The notes beneath the pieces were generated by a model that was not told where the DNA came from, did no database searches, and saw only the letters and a program-made list of their open reading frames with translations. A DNA stretch of 64,000 nt from Pandoraea cepalis (GTDB taxonomy: Bacteria > Pseudomonadota > Gammaproteobacteria > Burkholderiales > Burkholderiaceae). Both the position numbers and the translations under genes were made by a program. The stretch is taken from positions 50,985 through 114,984 of the forward strand of contig NZ_CABPSL010000019.1 in assembly GCF_902459665.1 (NCBI RefSeq), in the 5' to 3' direction. Below are positions 18,052-27,831 of this stretch, piece after piece. How positions within the stretch are numbered: the first letter of the stretch is position 1; the number at the start of each line of letters is the position of its first letter.

Positions 18052-19418
18052 CAGACCACCTCGCCCCACAGATCGTGGCCGTCGGCGCCGGTCACCGTCA
18101 CGTTCACGAACTCGCCGACCTTCAGGCGCTTGGCCGCCTTGGGCGTGGGCTCGATGTACACGAGGCCGTCGATTTCGGGGGCGTCGGCCGCCGAGCGCGC
18201 CACGCCACCGTCCTGATTGATCTCGTCGACGATGACCTGAATCGTCGTGCCGACCTTGCGCTGCTGGCGCTGCGCCGAGATCTCTTCGGCCACTTCCATG
18301 AAGCGCGCGCGGCGCTCCTCGCGCACTTCGTCGGGCAAGGCACCCGGCAATTCGTTGGCCTTCGCCCCCTCGACCGGCGAATAGGCGAAACAACCCACGC
18401 GGTCCAGTTCGGCCTCGCGAAGGAAGTCCAGCAGATACGCGAACTCGGCCTCGGTCTCACCCGGGAAACCTGCGATGAAGGTGCTGCGGATCGTCAGATC
18501 CGGGCACAGCTTGCGCCACGCCTGAATGCGCTCGAGATTCTTCTCCCCCGAGGCCGGGCGCTTCATGCGCTTGAGCACATCCGGATGGGCGTGTTGCAGC
18601 GGCACGTCGAGATACGGAAGGATGTGGCCTTCGGCCATCAGCGGAATGATCTCGTCGACGTGCGGGTACGGGTAGACGTAGTGCAACCGCACCCAGGCGC
18701 CATACTGCTTGGCCAGTTCACCCAGCGCCGTGACCAGTTCGGTCATGCGAGTCTTGAGCGGACGCCCCGCCCAAAAACCGGTGCGGTACTTCACGTCGAC
18801 TCCATACGCGCTGGTGTCCTGCGAGATCACCAGCAGCTCCTTCACGCCGGCCTTGAACAGGTTCTCGGCCTCGAGCATCACTTCGGCCACCGGGCGCGAA
18901 TCGAGATCGCCGCGCATCGACGGGATGATGCAGAACGTGCAGCGATGGTTGCAGCCTTCGGAGATCTTCAGATACGCGTAATGACGCGGCGTAAGCTTGA
19001 TGCCGGCGGGCGGCACAAGATCGGAGAAGGGGTCGTGCGGCTTCGGCAGATGCGTATGCACCGCGCTCATCACTTCGCCCAGGGCGTGGGGACCGGTGAC
19101 GGCCAGCACCTTCGGGTGCACGGCCGTTACGATGTCCTGACCGGCGGCGTCCTTTTTGGCGCCCAGGCAACCGGTGACGATCACCTTACCGTTTTCGGCC
19201 AGCGCCTCGCCGATGGCGTCGAGGCTTTCCTGAACGGCGTCATCGATGAAGCCGCAAGTATTGACCACCACGAGATCGGCACCGTCATAGGTACCGGCGA
19301 TGTCGTAACCTTCGGCACGCAGTTGCGTCAGGATTTGCTCGGAGTCGACCAGCGCCTTGGGGCATCCGAGCGAAACGAAGCCGACCTTGGGGGTGCCGGC
19401 GGGCGATGGGCGGGACAT
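18051..19418 (-). CDS. rimO: Ribosomal protein S12 methylthiotransferase RimO
   Basis: Radical-SAM enzyme of 455 aa that adds a methylthio group to an aspartate of ribosomal protein S12. Residues about 10-130 form the UPF0004 domain with three cluster cysteines ([27 protein letters not shown]). The radical-SAM cysteines are in [17 protein letters not shown]-terminal TRAM domain ends the protein. RimO-type and not MiaB-type, judged by [12 protein letters not shown]. It is the first gene of a two-gene unit with kdgK. Confidence 0.95.
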   Translation of the reverse strand: MSRPSPAGTPKVGFVSLGCPKALVDSEQILTQLRAEGYDIAGTYDGADLVVVNTCGFIDDAVQESLDAIGEALAENGKVIVTGCLGAKKDAAGQDIVTAVHPKVLAVTGPHALGEVMSAVHTHLPKPHDPFSDLVPPAGIKLTPRHYAYLKISEGCNHRCTFCIIPSMRGDLDSRPVAEVMLEAENLFKAGVKELLVISQDTSAYGVDVKYRTGFWAGRPLKTRMTELVTALGELAKQYGAWVRLHYVYPYPHVDEIIPLMAEGHILPYLDVPLQHAHPDVLKRMKRPASGEKNLERIQAWRKLCPDLTIRSTFIAGFPGETEAEFAYLLDFLREAELDRVGCFAYSPVEGAKANELPGALPDEVREERRARFMEVAEEISAQRQQRKVGTTIQVIVDEINQDGGVARSAADAPEIDGLVYIEPTPKAAKRLKVGEFVNVTVTGADGHDLWGEVV

Positions 19419-19674
19419 GGGGCGAAATCCTGATCTAGAAAATACGGGGAACGATCGACCGGCGAAGCAGCGACCTCAGTCACTCCTGGCGCATCCCCCA
19501 CAATGCCGAAACACCGCGCGAGACGCAGATCCTGCCTGCCGCCGAAACCGCCGCAAGAAGTCCCTCGCGGCGAACAACCGCGTATTTTACCCTGTTCGCC
19601 CGTGGGGCGTTCCAACTATGTTGCCGATCGCGACGTTGCGCGCCCCGTGCCACATCGCAACGTCGGCCAAACCG

Positions 19675-20250
19675 TCAGGGCTTCTTGTTCGGGTCGCCCG
19701 GAGCGCCCGGCGCTCCCGGGAACGGGAACGTATTGAACATCGACTTCGCCTGAGTCTGCATCTGCTCTTGCATCTGCACGAACAGGTTCTTCGACTGCTC
19801 GATGTAGTTGGTCATCATGCCCTGCATCATCGGTGCCTGCATGTTCATGAATTGCGCCCAGACGTCCGGGTTGAAGGACGCGCCTTCGTAGATGCCCTTC
19901 GACTGATCGGCCAGCTTGTTCTGAATTTCGATGAACGTCTGGATATTCTTCTCGAGATACGTGCCCATCATGCCCTGCAGCGCATGCCCATAGAAACGAA
20001 TGATCTGCGAGAGCATGGCGCTCGAGAACATCGGCACGCCACCGGTTTCTTCTTCCAGAATGATCTGCAGCAGAATGCTGCGCGTCAGATCCTCACCCGA
20101 CTTGGCATCGACGACCTTGAACTCCTCGGTCTCGAGTACCAATTGCTTCACATCGGCAAGGGTGATGTACGTGCTGGTCTGGGTATCGTACAGACGCCGG
20201 TTCGGATACTTTTTGATCAGGCGTTCGTCAGTCTTCTTGCTCGCGGCCAT
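19675..20250 (-). CDS. phaR: Polyhydroxyalkanoate synthesis repressor PhaR
   Basis: DNA- and PHB-granule-binding repressor of 191 aa that shuts off phasin genes until polymer appears. The N-terminal DNA-binding domain has the typical IKKYPNRRLYDTQTSTYITLADVKQLV; a Met/Gln-rich C-terminal half (MNMQAPMMQGMMTNY) is the polymer-binding side. It is the last gene of phaC-phaA-phaB-phaR, 164 bp after phaB, with an intergenic hairpin that may lower its expression relative to the enzymes. Confidence 0.95.
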   Translation of the reverse strand: MAASKKTDERLIKKYPNRRLYDTQTSTYITLADVKQLVLETEEFKVVDAKSGEDLTRSILLQIILEEETGGVPMFSSAMLSQIIRFYGHALQGMMGTYLEKNIQTFIEIQNKLADQSKGIYEGASFNPDVWAQFMNMQAPMMQGMMTNYIEQSKNLFVQMQEQMQTQAKSMFNTFPFPGAPGAPGDPNKKP

Positions 20251-20281
20251 GCGGTGGGTTTCCTGCTTTTATGAAGGACTT

Positions 20282-20300
20282 CCCCGACCGGCGGTCGGGG
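20282..20300 (-). promoter_or_regulatory. Intergenic hairpin between phaB and phaR
   Basis: Perfect 8-bp inverted repeat CCCCGACC/GGTCGGGG with a 3-nt loop. There is no T run on the minus strand after it, so an mRNA-processing or stability role is more likely than full termination. Confidence 0.5.
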
Positions 20301-20414
20301 TTAGTCACATATTATCGATTCTAGGACGTTTGCTGCTATGCGGCAAAGCCCTAACCCGCAACGGGGCGCGCGGCGCGGGTGTCGCCCGTCGCGCCCCCTA
20401 CGCCCCGATCCCGC

Positions 20415-21155
20415 TTAGCCCATGTGCAGGCCGCCGTTGAGCGAGAAATCCGCCCCCGTCGAGAAGCCGGAGTCTTCCGATGCCAGCCATGCCACGATGG
20501 ACCCGATCTCACCCGGTTCGCCCAGGCGCTTGACCGGAATCGTGGCCACGATCTTGTCCAGCACGTCCTGACGAATCGAGCGCACCATGTCCGTCCCGAT
20601 GTACCCCGGCGACACGGTGTTGACCGTCACGCCCTTGGTCGCCACTTCCTGCGCCAGCGACATCGTGAAGCCGTGGATACCGGCCTTGGCCGTCGAGTAG
20701 TTGGTCTGACCGAACTGCCCCTTTTGCCCATTGACCGACGAAATGTTGATGATGCGGCCCCAACCACGCTCGCACATGCCCTCGATGACCTGCTTGGTCA
20801 CGTTGAACAGGCTCGTGAGGTTGGTGTCGATGACGGCATCCCAGTCCTCGCGGGTCATCTTGCGGAAGACGACATCGCGCGTGATGCCCGCATTGTTCAC
20901 CAGCACGTCGACCTCGCCGACCTCGGCCTTGACCTTGTTGAACGCGGCCGTCGTGGATTCCCAGTCGCCAACGTTACCTTCGGACGCGATGAAGTCGAAC
21001 CCCATCGCCTTCTGGTCTTCCAGCCACTTCACGCGGCGCGGCGAATTCGGCCCGCAACCCGCCACCACCTTGAAGCCATCCTTGTGCAGCCGCTGGCAAA
21101 TGGACGTACCAATACCGCCCATCCCACCTGTCACATATGCAATGCGTTGAGTCAT
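20415..21155 (-). CDS. phaB: Acetoacetyl-CoA reductase PhaB
   Basis: NADPH-dependent short-chain dehydrogenase of 246 aa that makes (R)-3-hydroxybutyryl-CoA for PHB synthesis. The cofactor motif is TGGMGGIG (residues 9-16). The catalytic residues S140, Y153 and K157 (YSTAK) are at the same positions as in Cupriavidus PhaB. ATG 21155 gives exactly the family length; a longer open frame upstream is not supported. 181 bp separate it from phaA, with a small inverted repeat (CCGTGCG...CGCACGG, 21274-21294). Confidence 0.96.
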   Translation of the reverse strand: MTQRIAYVTGGMGGIGTSICQRLHKDGFKVVAGCGPNSPRRVKWLEDQKAMGFDFIASEGNVGDWESTTAAFNKVKAEVGEVDVLVNNAGITRDVVFRKMTREDWDAVIDTNLTSLFNVTKQVIEGMCERGWGRIINISSVNGQKGQFGQTNYSTAKAGIHGFTMSLAQEVATKGVTVNTVSPGYIGTDMVRSIRQDVLDKIVATIPVKRLGEPGEIGSIVAWLASEDSGFSTGADFSLNGGLHMG

Positions 21156-21336
21156 GGAAAGCTTCCCCCAAAATAGCGGCATCTCTGCCACCTGTTGCGA
21201 CTGCCAATTGACTGACGCACAAGCCGCGCGTTCCCGCGCGCGCCTTTCGTCTCCTGCCGACTTCAGCGTGCGCCCGTGCGCACTGCACGCACGGACGATA
21301 CCGATTCGATTTTTTTCGAACGCTGTTCGATGCGCG

Positions 21337-22518
21337 TCAGACGCGCTCGAGCGCCAACGCGACGCCCATGCCACCACCAATGCACAGCGATGCCAGGCCG
21401 CGACGCGCATCCCGGCGCGCCATCTCATGCAGCAACGTCACGAGAATACGGCAGCCCGACGCCCCGATCGGGTGTCCGATGGCGATCGCACCACCGTTCA
21501 CGTTGATCTTGGAAGTGTCCCAACCCATCTGCTGGTTCACGGCCAGTGCCTGCGCCGCAAAGGCTTCGTTGATTTCCATCAGGTCCAGATCGCTGGCCTT
21601 CCACCCCGCACGCGCGAGGCAACGCTGCGATGCCGGAACCGGGCCGATGCCCATCACCTTCGGATCGACGCCTGCGTTCGCGTACGCGACAATGCGCGCG
21701 AGCGGCGTAAGCCCCAGTTGCTCGGCGCGCTTGGCCGACATCACGACGACAGCGGCCGCGCCGTCGTTGATCCCCGACGCATTCGCCGCGGTCACCGTGC
21801 CGTCTTTCGCGAATGCGGGCTTCAGACTCGCGAGCGACTCAGCCGTCACGCCATGGCGAACGAATTCGTCGGTGTTGAACACCAGCGGATCGCCCTTGCG
21901 CTGCGGAATCAGGACCGGCACGATCTCGGCGTCGAAACGGCCCGCCTTTTGCGCGGCCTCGGCCTTGTTCTGCGAAGCGGCGGCGAATGCGTCCTGCATT
22001 TCGCGGGTGATGCCGTATTCCTTGGCGACGTTCTCCGCCGTGATGCCCATGTGGAACTGGTTGTACACGTCCCACAGGCCGTCGACGATCATCGTGTCGA
22101 TCAGCTTGGCGTCGCCCATGCGGAAGCCGTCACGCGAGCCCGGCAGCACATGCGGCGCGGCGCTCATGTTCTCCTGCCCCCCCGCCACGACGATGTCCGC
22201 GTCGCCTGCGGTGATCGCGTTCGCGGCGAGCATCACGGCCTTCAGGCCCGAGCCGCACACCTTGTTGATGGTCATGGCCGGCACCATCGCAGGCAGTCCC
22301 GCCTTGATGGAAGCCTGTCGCGCCACGTTCTGACCCGAGCCGGCCGTGAGTACCTGACCCATGATGACTTCGCTCACGTCCTCGCCCTTGAGCTTGGCGC
22401 GCTTGAGCACCTCGTCGATCACGATGGCGCCCAGATCCGGCGCTGCCACCTTGGCGAGCGAGCCGCCAAATTTACCGACTGCGGTACGCGCAGCCGACAC
22501 AATCACGATATCCGTCAT
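21337..22518 (-). CDS. phaA: Acetyl-CoA acetyltransferase PhaA
   Basis: Biosynthetic thiolase of 393 aa that joins two acetyl-CoA to acetoacetyl-CoA, the first step of PHB synthesis. Catalytic residues: C88 (INKVCGSG), H349 (GHPIGASG) and C379 (LCIGGGMG). The second gene of the pha operon, 61 bp after phaC. Clearly distinct from the BktB paralogue encoded 4.5 kb away. Confidence 0.96.
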   Translation of the reverse strand: MTDIVIVSAARTAVGKFGGSLAKVAAPDLGAIVIDEVLKRAKLKGEDVSEVIMGQVLTAGSGQNVARQASIKAGLPAMVPAMTINKVCGSGLKAVMLAANAITAGDADIVVAGGQENMSAAPHVLPGSRDGFRMGDAKLIDTMIVDGLWDVYNQFHMGITAENVAKEYGITREMQDAFAAASQNKAEAAQKAGRFDAEIVPVLIPQRKGDPLVFNTDEFVRHGVTAESLASLKPAFAKDGTVTAANASGINDGAAAVVVMSAKRAEQLGLTPLARIVAYANAGVDPKVMGIGPVPASQRCLARAGWKASDLDLMEINEAFAAQALAVNQQMGWDTSKINVNGGAIAIGHPIGASGCRILVTLLHEMARRDARRGLASLCIGGGMGVALALERV

Positions 22519-22579
22519 GTCTCTTTCCTCGTTTCCAAATGAGTCGAACCCGCGGGGGATGCCCGTGGGTGCCGCCCGT

Positions 22580-24430
22580 TCAGGCCTTGGCCTTCACGTA
22601 GCGACCGGGCGCCGGTTCGATAGGGGCATAAACAACATTACCATACGCTTTTGGCGCCTTGACGCGTTTTCCTGCGTAGCCTGCAAGCCACTCGCTCCAG
22701 TCGCTCCACCAACTGCCGGGGTGCTCCGTCGCGCCGGCCAGCCAGTCGTTGGCATCGGTACCCACGTCGTCGTTGCGCCAGTAGCTGCGCTTTTTCTTGG
22801 CCGGCGGATTGACCACGCCCGCGATGTGACCGGAAGCGCCCAGCACGAAGCGTCGCTCGCCGCCCAACAACGGCAGCGAACGGAACGCCGACGTCCACGG
22901 CACGATGTGATCCTCGCGTGAGCCGAACACATATGCCGGCGCGTCGATGGCGCCCAGATCCAAGGGCACGCCGCACGTTTGCACCGCACCCGGGCGCTTC
23001 AATTCGTTTTGCAAATAAAGATGGCGCAGATACCAGCAGAACATCGGCCCCGGCAGATTGGTGCCGTCACCGTTCCAGTAAAGCAGGTCGAACGGCTGGG
23101 GCGCATTGCCCTTCAGGTAGCTGTCGACCACATAATTCCAGACCAGATCGTTCGGGCGCAGGAACGAGAACGTATTCGCCAGCTCCACACCACGCATGAG
23201 GCCCGGCGGATGCCCGGCGCCGCCGCCGATCGTCTGCTCGCGGAATTGCACATGCGGCTCGTCGATGAAGACGTCGAGCACGCCGGTATCGGAAAAGTCC
23301 AGCAGCGTAGTCAGCAAGGTCACGCTGGCGACCGGCGACTTGGCGCCCTTCTGGCCCTTCGCGGCCAGCACGGCGAGCGCGGCGGAGAGCAGCGTGCCAC
23401 CCACGCAGAAGCCGAGCGCATTGATCTGCGGTTGCCCGCTGATCTCACGCACCACGTCGATCGCGGCGATCGGCCCTTCGCCTACGTAGTCGTCCCAGGT
23501 CTTGTGAGCGAGCGATACGTCGGGATTGCGCCACGACACGACAAACACGGTATTGCCCTGCTCGACCGCATAGCGGATCAACGAGTTCTCCGGCTGCAGA
23601 TCGAGGATGTAGTACTTGTTGATGCAAGGCGGCACGACGAGTAGCGGCCGCTGATGCACCGTTGGCGTGAGCGGCTTGTACTGGATGAGCTGGATCAGGT
23701 CGTTCTCGAAGACCACGGCGCCTTCGGTCGTCGCCACGTTGCGACCGACTTCGAACGCGGCCTCATCGGTTTGCGACACCTTGCCCTTGCCCATGTCGGC
23801 AAGCAGGTGCTGCATGCCGGTGAGCAGGCTGTCGCCTTTCGTTTGCACGAGGCGCTGCTGCGCGTCCGGATTGGTCGCGATGAAATTGGCCGGCGAACTG
23901 GCCGCCACCCACTGCTCTACCGCAAACCGAATCCGCTCGCGCGTTTTGGCGTCGGCGTCGACCAGATCGGCCATGCGCAGCAAGAAGCGTCCATTGAGCA
24001 AATACAGCGCCGCGGGCATCGCGTAGAACGGATTACGCCAACCGTCGCCCGCGAAGCGCCGGTCTCCCAAGGCCGGCGCCGTGTCCAGTCCGGGCTGCGT
24101 GAAGCTGGCGACAAGTTCGGAAAATTCGCGCGCATATTCCGTCTGAAGCGCATTCAGACGCGCCGGATCGACGTGCGGTGACGTCGGCGGCGGAAGGCTA
24201 CCGGCCTTGCCGATGAGATCGAAAAGCCCCGCGAACGGGTTTGCGGCGGACGGTGTCCCAGGGGCACCGGAGAATGAAGAGCCGGCAGCCCCTGGCAGCG
24301 CCCCGAACAGTTGTTGGGCGGCCGTGAACCACTGCGACATGTCCTGAGCGGAGAGCGAAGCGGAGGGAAACTGCTTGGCGAACGAGGCGGCCAACGAGGC
24401 CGGATCGAAGTTGGCACTGGCGCGATTCAT
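22580..24430 (-). CDS. phaC: Class I poly(3-hydroxyalkanoate) synthase PhaC
   Basis: Polymerises (R)-3-hydroxyacyl-CoA on the granule surface. 616 aa, slightly longer than Cupriavidus PhaC (589). The alpha/beta-hydrolase core holds the lipase-like box GFCVGG with nucleophile C342; the Asp and His of the triad lie downstream ([27 protein letters not shown]). The first about 100 residues are variable and rich in Ala/Gly/Pro. ATG 24430 is chosen over a GTG at 24598 because a consensus promoter lies between the two. It heads phaC-phaA-phaB-phaR. Confidence 0.95.
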   Translation of the reverse strand: MNRASANFDPASLAASFAKQFPSASLSAQDMSQWFTAAQQLFGALPGAAGSSFSGAPGTPSAANPFAGLFDLIGKAGSLPPPTSPHVDPARLNALQTEYAREFSELVASFTQPGLDTAPALGDRRFAGDGWRNPFYAMPAALYLLNGRFLLRMADLVDADAKTRERIRFAVEQWVAASSPANFIATNPDAQQRLVQTKGDSLLTGMQHLLADMGKGKVSQTDEAAFEVGRNVATTEGAVVFENDLIQLIQYKPLTPTVHQRPLLVVPPCINKYYILDLQPENSLIRYAVEQGNTVFVVSWRNPDVSLAHKTWDDYVGEGPIAAIDVVREISGQPQINALGFCVGGTLLSAALAVLAAKGQKGAKSPVASVTLLTTLLDFSDTGVLDVFIDEPHVQFREQTIGGGAGHPPGLMRGVELANTFSFLRPNDLVWNYVVDSYLKGNAPQPFDLLYWNGDGTNLPGPMFCWYLRHLYLQNELKRPGAVQTCGVPLDLGAIDAPAYVFGSREDHIVPWTSAFRSLPLLGGERRFVLGASGHIAGVVNPPAKKKRSYWRNDDVGTDANDWLAGATEHPGSWWSDWSEWLAGYAGKRVKAPKAYGNVVYAPIEPAPGRYVKAKA

Positions 24431-24526
24431 GATAGCCTGAGTGTCACGTTCGTTGCGTTCACGGGCCAGCGCCCGAAACGCGGCGGCACGCAGCGCTTGC
24501 TTAGCGATACGCCCCACCTGCGAAGC

Positions 24527-24555
24527 ATTCTTGCGTGCGCGCGCAAGTGTGTCAA
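24527..24555 (-). promoter_or_regulatory. Sigma-70 promoter of the pha operon
   Basis: Reading the minus strand: -35 TTGACA (24555-24550), 17-bp spacer, -10 AAGAAT (24532-24527). The context CATTGACA...GCAAGAAT resembles what I recall of the Cupriavidus phaC promoter (TTGACA...AACAAT). Transcription would start near 24520 and leave a leader of about 90 nt before ATG 24430. Confidence 0.7.
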
Positions 24556-24624
24556 TGCTTGCAGCGTCCGTCTTGCGTGCATTTTTCCGTCGCCCCACCT
24601 ATTTTTGCCTGCGCGTTTGCCCCA

Positions 24625-24870
24625 ATGCTGATCGTCATTCTTGGCTGGCTTTATGTCATTGCGATGGTCGCCATCACCGCGCCGTCCATCGCACTGGGTA
24701 TCGTCATCTTTGTCTGCGGTGGCCTCGCGCCGACGATGCTCTGTTTGTACATCGCAGGCGCCCGCCTCCGGCGTGCCCGCCCGCCGCGAACCGATGACGC
24801 CGTCGCGCAAGTCCCTTCATCGTCGGATCGCGACGCGTCACCGCGCTCGCCGCCCACGCCTTTGCCGTGA
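24625..24870 (+). CDS. Small membrane protein of unknown function
   Basis: 81 aa with two hydrophobic segments (about residues 1-22 and 24-44: LIVILGWLYVIAMVAI and GIVIFVCGGLAPTMLCLYIAG) followed by a basic, Ser/Pro-rich tail that is probably cytoplasmic. No recognised family. There is no clear ribosome-binding site before the ATG. It is divergent from phaC and ends 38 bp before the convergent pgeF. The hydrophobic pattern makes it more credible than a chance open frame, but it remains a prediction. Confidence 0.5.
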   Translation: MLIVILGWLYVIAMVAITAPSIALGIVIFVCGGLAPTMLCLYIAGARLRRARPPRTDDAVAQVPSSSDRDASPRSPPTPLP

Positions 24871-24908
24871 CGGAACCCCGGACAGACTCGCTTGCGCGGT
24901 AATCGGCG

Positions 24909-25730
24909 TCAGGCCGTGCGCCACACGAGTGCCGCCATGCGACCCGTCGTCCGGTCGCGCCGGTAGGAATAGAATCGCGCCGGATCGCCGACCGTACACC
25001 ATTGCCCGCCCGAGACCTGCGTCACGCCCTCACGGGCCAGTCGCAACCGTGCAAGCGCACACAAATCCGCCAACGACTTCCCCGCATCGGGATCACCGTG
25101 CGGGACGAACGCAGACTGCGTCGCTCCACGCTCGTCGGGCGTTGCGGCCGCAAGAAACGCTTCACTCACCTCCCGGCCGACTTCGAACGCTTGGGGCCCA
25201 ATGCAAGGGCCGAGCCACGCCAAGACCGGCGCATCGGCGTCGCCCTTCGGCAAGCGGGCTCGCAATGCCTGCACTGTCTGCTCGATCACCCCGGCGCAAA
25301 GTCCGCGCCAGCCGGCATGCGCAGCGGCCACCGCACGCCCTTGCGCGTCGCACAGCAGCACCGGCAGGCAATCCGCCACCATGACGGTGCTCGCAAGGCC
25401 AATCTCGCTCGTCGCGCTGGCATCGGCCTGCAACGGGTCGCCGGCATCGGCCGCCTCGAGCGCTGCGCGCGCATCGACCACACGCTGGCCGTGGATCTGC
25501 GCCACCCATGCCGACGGTACGCCCGTGCGCGCCGCGAGCAACGCACGATTGATCCGCACGGCGGCCGGCTCGTCGTCCGCCTTGGTCCCCAGGTTGAACG
25601 TGGCTTGCGGCCCTTGACTCACGCCGCCCGCGCGCGTCGTGAAGACGGCGCGAACGTTGGCCGGAGCGGGCCAGTCGGGGACGATCCAGTCCGCGGGCAT
25701 CAGGTCTGACTCAGGCAGGGAAGAAGTCAT
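24909..25730 (-). CDS. pgeF: Peptidoglycan editing factor / multicopper-oxidase-like PgeF (YfiH family)
   Basis: 273-aa DUF152/YfiH family protein (also called laccase-domain protein). Family members cleave purine nucleosides or prevent misincorporation of L-Ser in peptidoglycan. Metal-site motifs are present: [24 protein letters not shown] and [12 protein letters not shown]. The start is uncertain: ATG 25730 overlaps the end of rluD by 20 bp, ATG 25700 would not. The rluD-pgeF order and overlap are common in proteobacteria and indicate one transcript. Confidence 0.9.
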   Translation of the reverse strand: MTSSLPESDLMPADWIVPDWPAPANVRAVFTTRAGGVSQGPQATFNLGTKADDEPAAVRINRALLAARTGVPSAWVAQIHGQRVVDARAALEAADAGDPLQADASATSEIGLASTVMVADCLPVLLCDAQGRAVAAAHAGWRGLCAGVIEQTVQALRARLPKGDADAPVLAWLGPCIGPQAFEVGREVSEAFLAAATPDERGATQSAFVPHGDPDAGKSLADLCALARLRLAREGVTQVSGGQWCTVGDPARFYSYRRDRTTGRMAALVWRTA

Positions 25731-26871
25731 CGAGCGAATCGGGGAGCGTTGAAAAATCGAATTCGAGCCCGAGCGCGGCCACGAGCGCACGCAGGTCATC
25801 CGGCAAAGGTGCCTGCCAGTGCACGAGACGGCCATCCTCGGGATGAATCAACCCCAATCGCCAGGCATGCAGTGCCTGACGCGCAAAATCGCCCGGCAAC
25901 ACCGGTCGTTTGTGACGGGGTTTGTAGAGGGGATCGCCCAACAGCGCATGGCCGAGGTGCGAGAGATGAACGCGGATCTGGTGCGTGCGTCCCGTATCGA
26001 GCGAGCAAAGCACGAGCGACACCGGGGAACCTTCCCATTCTGCGCTGGCGACCGTCACGACGCGCGTGCGCGCCGGCTTACCGCCCTGCCCGGGCACGAC
26101 CGCCATGCGAGTGCGCTCACGCGGGTCGCGACCGATGGGAGCGTCCACGACCGTGCGCTGCGGCGGGCGTCCCCACACCAGCGCGGCGTAATGGCGTTTG
26201 ACGGTGCGGGCCTGCAACTGGCGCACCAGATCGGTTTGGGCCACCAGCGTACGCGCCACGACCATCAGGCCCGACGTCTCCTTGTCGAGCCGGTGAACGA
26301 TACCGGCGCGTGGCAGATCGGCGGCCGCTTGGCCATAGCGATACAACAGACCGTTGAGCAAGGTGCCGGACCAGTTACCCGCCGCCGGATGCACGACCAG
26401 GCCCGCCGGCTTGTTGAAGACGGCCAGTGTTGCGTCCTCGTAGACGGCGTCGAGCGGCACCGGCTCGGGGGCAAACGCGAGTTGATCGGGCAGTGGTGCC
26501 GGCGTGATGAGGACGGCCTCGCCGCCCGCCACTTTCTGGCGCACCTTGGCGGCCTCACCGTCGAGCGTGACGCGGCCGTCTTCGACCCACGCCTGCAACC
26601 GGCTACGGGAGTATTCGGGAAAACATTGCGCGAGCGCCTTGTCCAGTCGCTCCCCGGCCAGCGACTCGGGCAAGGTGGCGCTAAGCGGCGCGCTGACGCC
26701 AGCCCCGCCCGACAAGGCGGAACCGGACAAGGGAGCACCGGGATGGGTGCCGTCGGCTGCCGTTGGGAAAGCCTCAGGAAGCGAATCGAAGTCGTCGTCA
26801 GACGAATCCTCCGCATTTTCCGTGGCAAATGAGGCGGTTACGCTATAATCCGGCAGAATTGAATGGGTCAT
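25711..26871 (-). CDS. rluD: 23S rRNA pseudouridine synthase RluD
   Basis: RluA/RluD-family synthase that converts uridines of 23S rRNA helix 69. An N-terminal S4 RNA-binding domain ([26 protein letters not shown]) is followed by the catalytic domain with [16 protein letters not shown] holding the essential Asp. The 386 aa include an acidic, low-complexity N-terminal extension of about 70 residues ([17 protein letters not shown]) not usual in the family. The gene is divergent from bamD, and its 5' end contains the bamD promoter. First gene of rluD-pgeF. Confidence 0.92.
   Translation of the reverse strand: MTHSILPDYSVTASFATENAEDSSDDDFDSLPEAFPTAADGTHPGAPLSGSALSGGAGVSAPLSATLPESLAGERLDKALAQCFPEYSRSRLQAWVEDGRVTLDGEAAKVRQKVAGGEAVLITPAPLPDQLAFAPEPVPLDAVYEDATLAVFNKPAGLVVHPAAGNWSGTLLNGLLYRYGQAAADLPRAGIVHRLDKETSGLMVVARTLVAQTDLVRQLQARTVKRHYAALVWGRPPQRTVVDAPIGRDPRERTRMAVVPGQGGKPARTRVVTVASAEWEGSPVSLVLCSLDTGRTHQIRVHLSHLGHALLGDPLYKPRHKRPVLPGDFARQALHAWRLGLIHPEDGRLVHWQAPLPDDLRALVAALGLEFDFSTLPDSLDDFFPA
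26844..26849 (+). promoter_or_regulatory. -10 box (TATAAT) for bamD
   Basis: A perfect TATAAT inside the 5' end of the divergent rluD, 44 bp before the bamD ATG. No clear -35 at the usual distance. Confidence 0.5.
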
Positions 26872-26892
26872 CGAGAAGTGAAGCTAACGAGC

Positions 26893-27717
26893 ATGCAAGC
26901 CCTGAAACTTGTCAAACACCTGACGCTGGCCGCAATCGTGGTCGGCAGCCTTGCCGCCTGCGGCATTCTGCCGGAGAAGGTCGACGAAACGGCCGGCTGG
27001 TCGACGAACAAATTATACTCGGAAGCCAAGGACAGCTTCGATAGCGGCGACTACACGAAGGCCGCCAAGTACTACGAGCTGCTCGAAGGGCGCGATCCGT
27101 TCGGCCCGCACGCGCAGCAAGCGCAGATCAACACGGCCTACTCCTATTACAAGGACAACGAGCCGGCGCAGGCCCTCACCGCCATCGACCGCTTCATCCG
27201 CCTGCATCCGGACAGCCCGTCGATCGATTACGCCTATTACCTCAAGGGTCTGATCAACTTCAATGACGACCTGGGCCTGTTCGGCCGCTTCTCGGGACAG
27301 GATCTCAGCGAGCGCGATCCGAAGGCACTGCGCGCGGCTTACGACAGCTTCAAATACCTGGTCGAGCATTATCCGAGCAGCAAGTACGCCAACGACGCCG
27401 CGCTGCGCATGCGCTACGCCGTCAACGCCATGGCCGCCCACGAAGTGCATGCCGCCGAGTACTACTATCGTCGCGGTGCGTACCTGGCGGCCGTGAATCG
27501 TGCACAAAGCGCGCTGAAGGACTACGATCAGGCACCGGCGCTCGAAGACGCACTGGGCATCATGATCAAGTCGTACGACAAACTCGGCATGACCGAACTG
27601 CGTGACGACGCTCGCCGCGTGATGGAAAAGACCTATCCGAAGAGCGGTTATCTGACGGTCGGCCATCGCACCGACAACAGCGGCGACAAGAAGTCCTGGT
27701 GGCAGCTCTGGCGGTAA
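26893..27717 (+). CDS. bamD: Outer-membrane protein assembly lipoprotein BamD
   Basis: Essential lipoprotein of the BAM complex that folds beta-barrel proteins into the outer membrane. 274 aa from ATG 26893. The signal peptide ends in the lipobox SLAAC, giving lipidated C23. Five TPR-like repeats follow, starting WSTNKLYSEAKDSFDSGDYTKAAKYYELLEGRDPFG. Two upstream in-frame starts (ATG 26863, GTG 26878) would lengthen the signal peptide n-region; ATG 26863 lies within the likely leader. The gene is followed by a strong terminator. Confidence 0.95.
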   Translation: MQALKLVKHLTLAAIVVGSLAACGILPEKVDETAGWSTNKLYSEAKDSFDSGDYTKAAKYYELLEGRDPFGPHAQQAQINTAYSYYKDNEPAQALTAIDRFIRLHPDSPSIDYAYYLKGLINFNDDLGLFGRFSGQDLSERDPKALRAAYDSFKYLVEHYPSSKYANDAALRMRYAVNAMAAHEVHAAEYYYRRGAYLAAVNRAQSALKDYDQAPALEDALGIMIKSYDKLGMTELRDDARRVMEKTYPKSGYLTVGHRTDNSGDKKSWWQLWR

Positions 27718-27741
27718 ACGTCGCTTCGGTCTGCCCCATCG

Positions 27742-27771
27742 AAAAGCCCTCGCTCGCGCGAGGGCTTTTTT
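27742..27771. terminator. Intrinsic terminator after bamD, also serving the convergent helicase gene
   Basis: Perfect 12-bp stem AAAAGCCCTCGC / GCGAGGGCTTTT with a 4-nt loop, T run on the plus strand and, because of the A run on the left arm, on the minus strand too. It lies between two convergent genes. Confidence 0.92.
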
Positions 27772-27831
27772 GTTTTGGTGCCTGATGCGCCGGGTCGATT
27801 CCGGCGAATGCCGCGGCAATGGGTCGGCGAG

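Noticed and set aside
20379..21176. Plus-strand frame opposite phaB
   Set aside because: Shadow of phaB, whose catalytic residues and length are secure.
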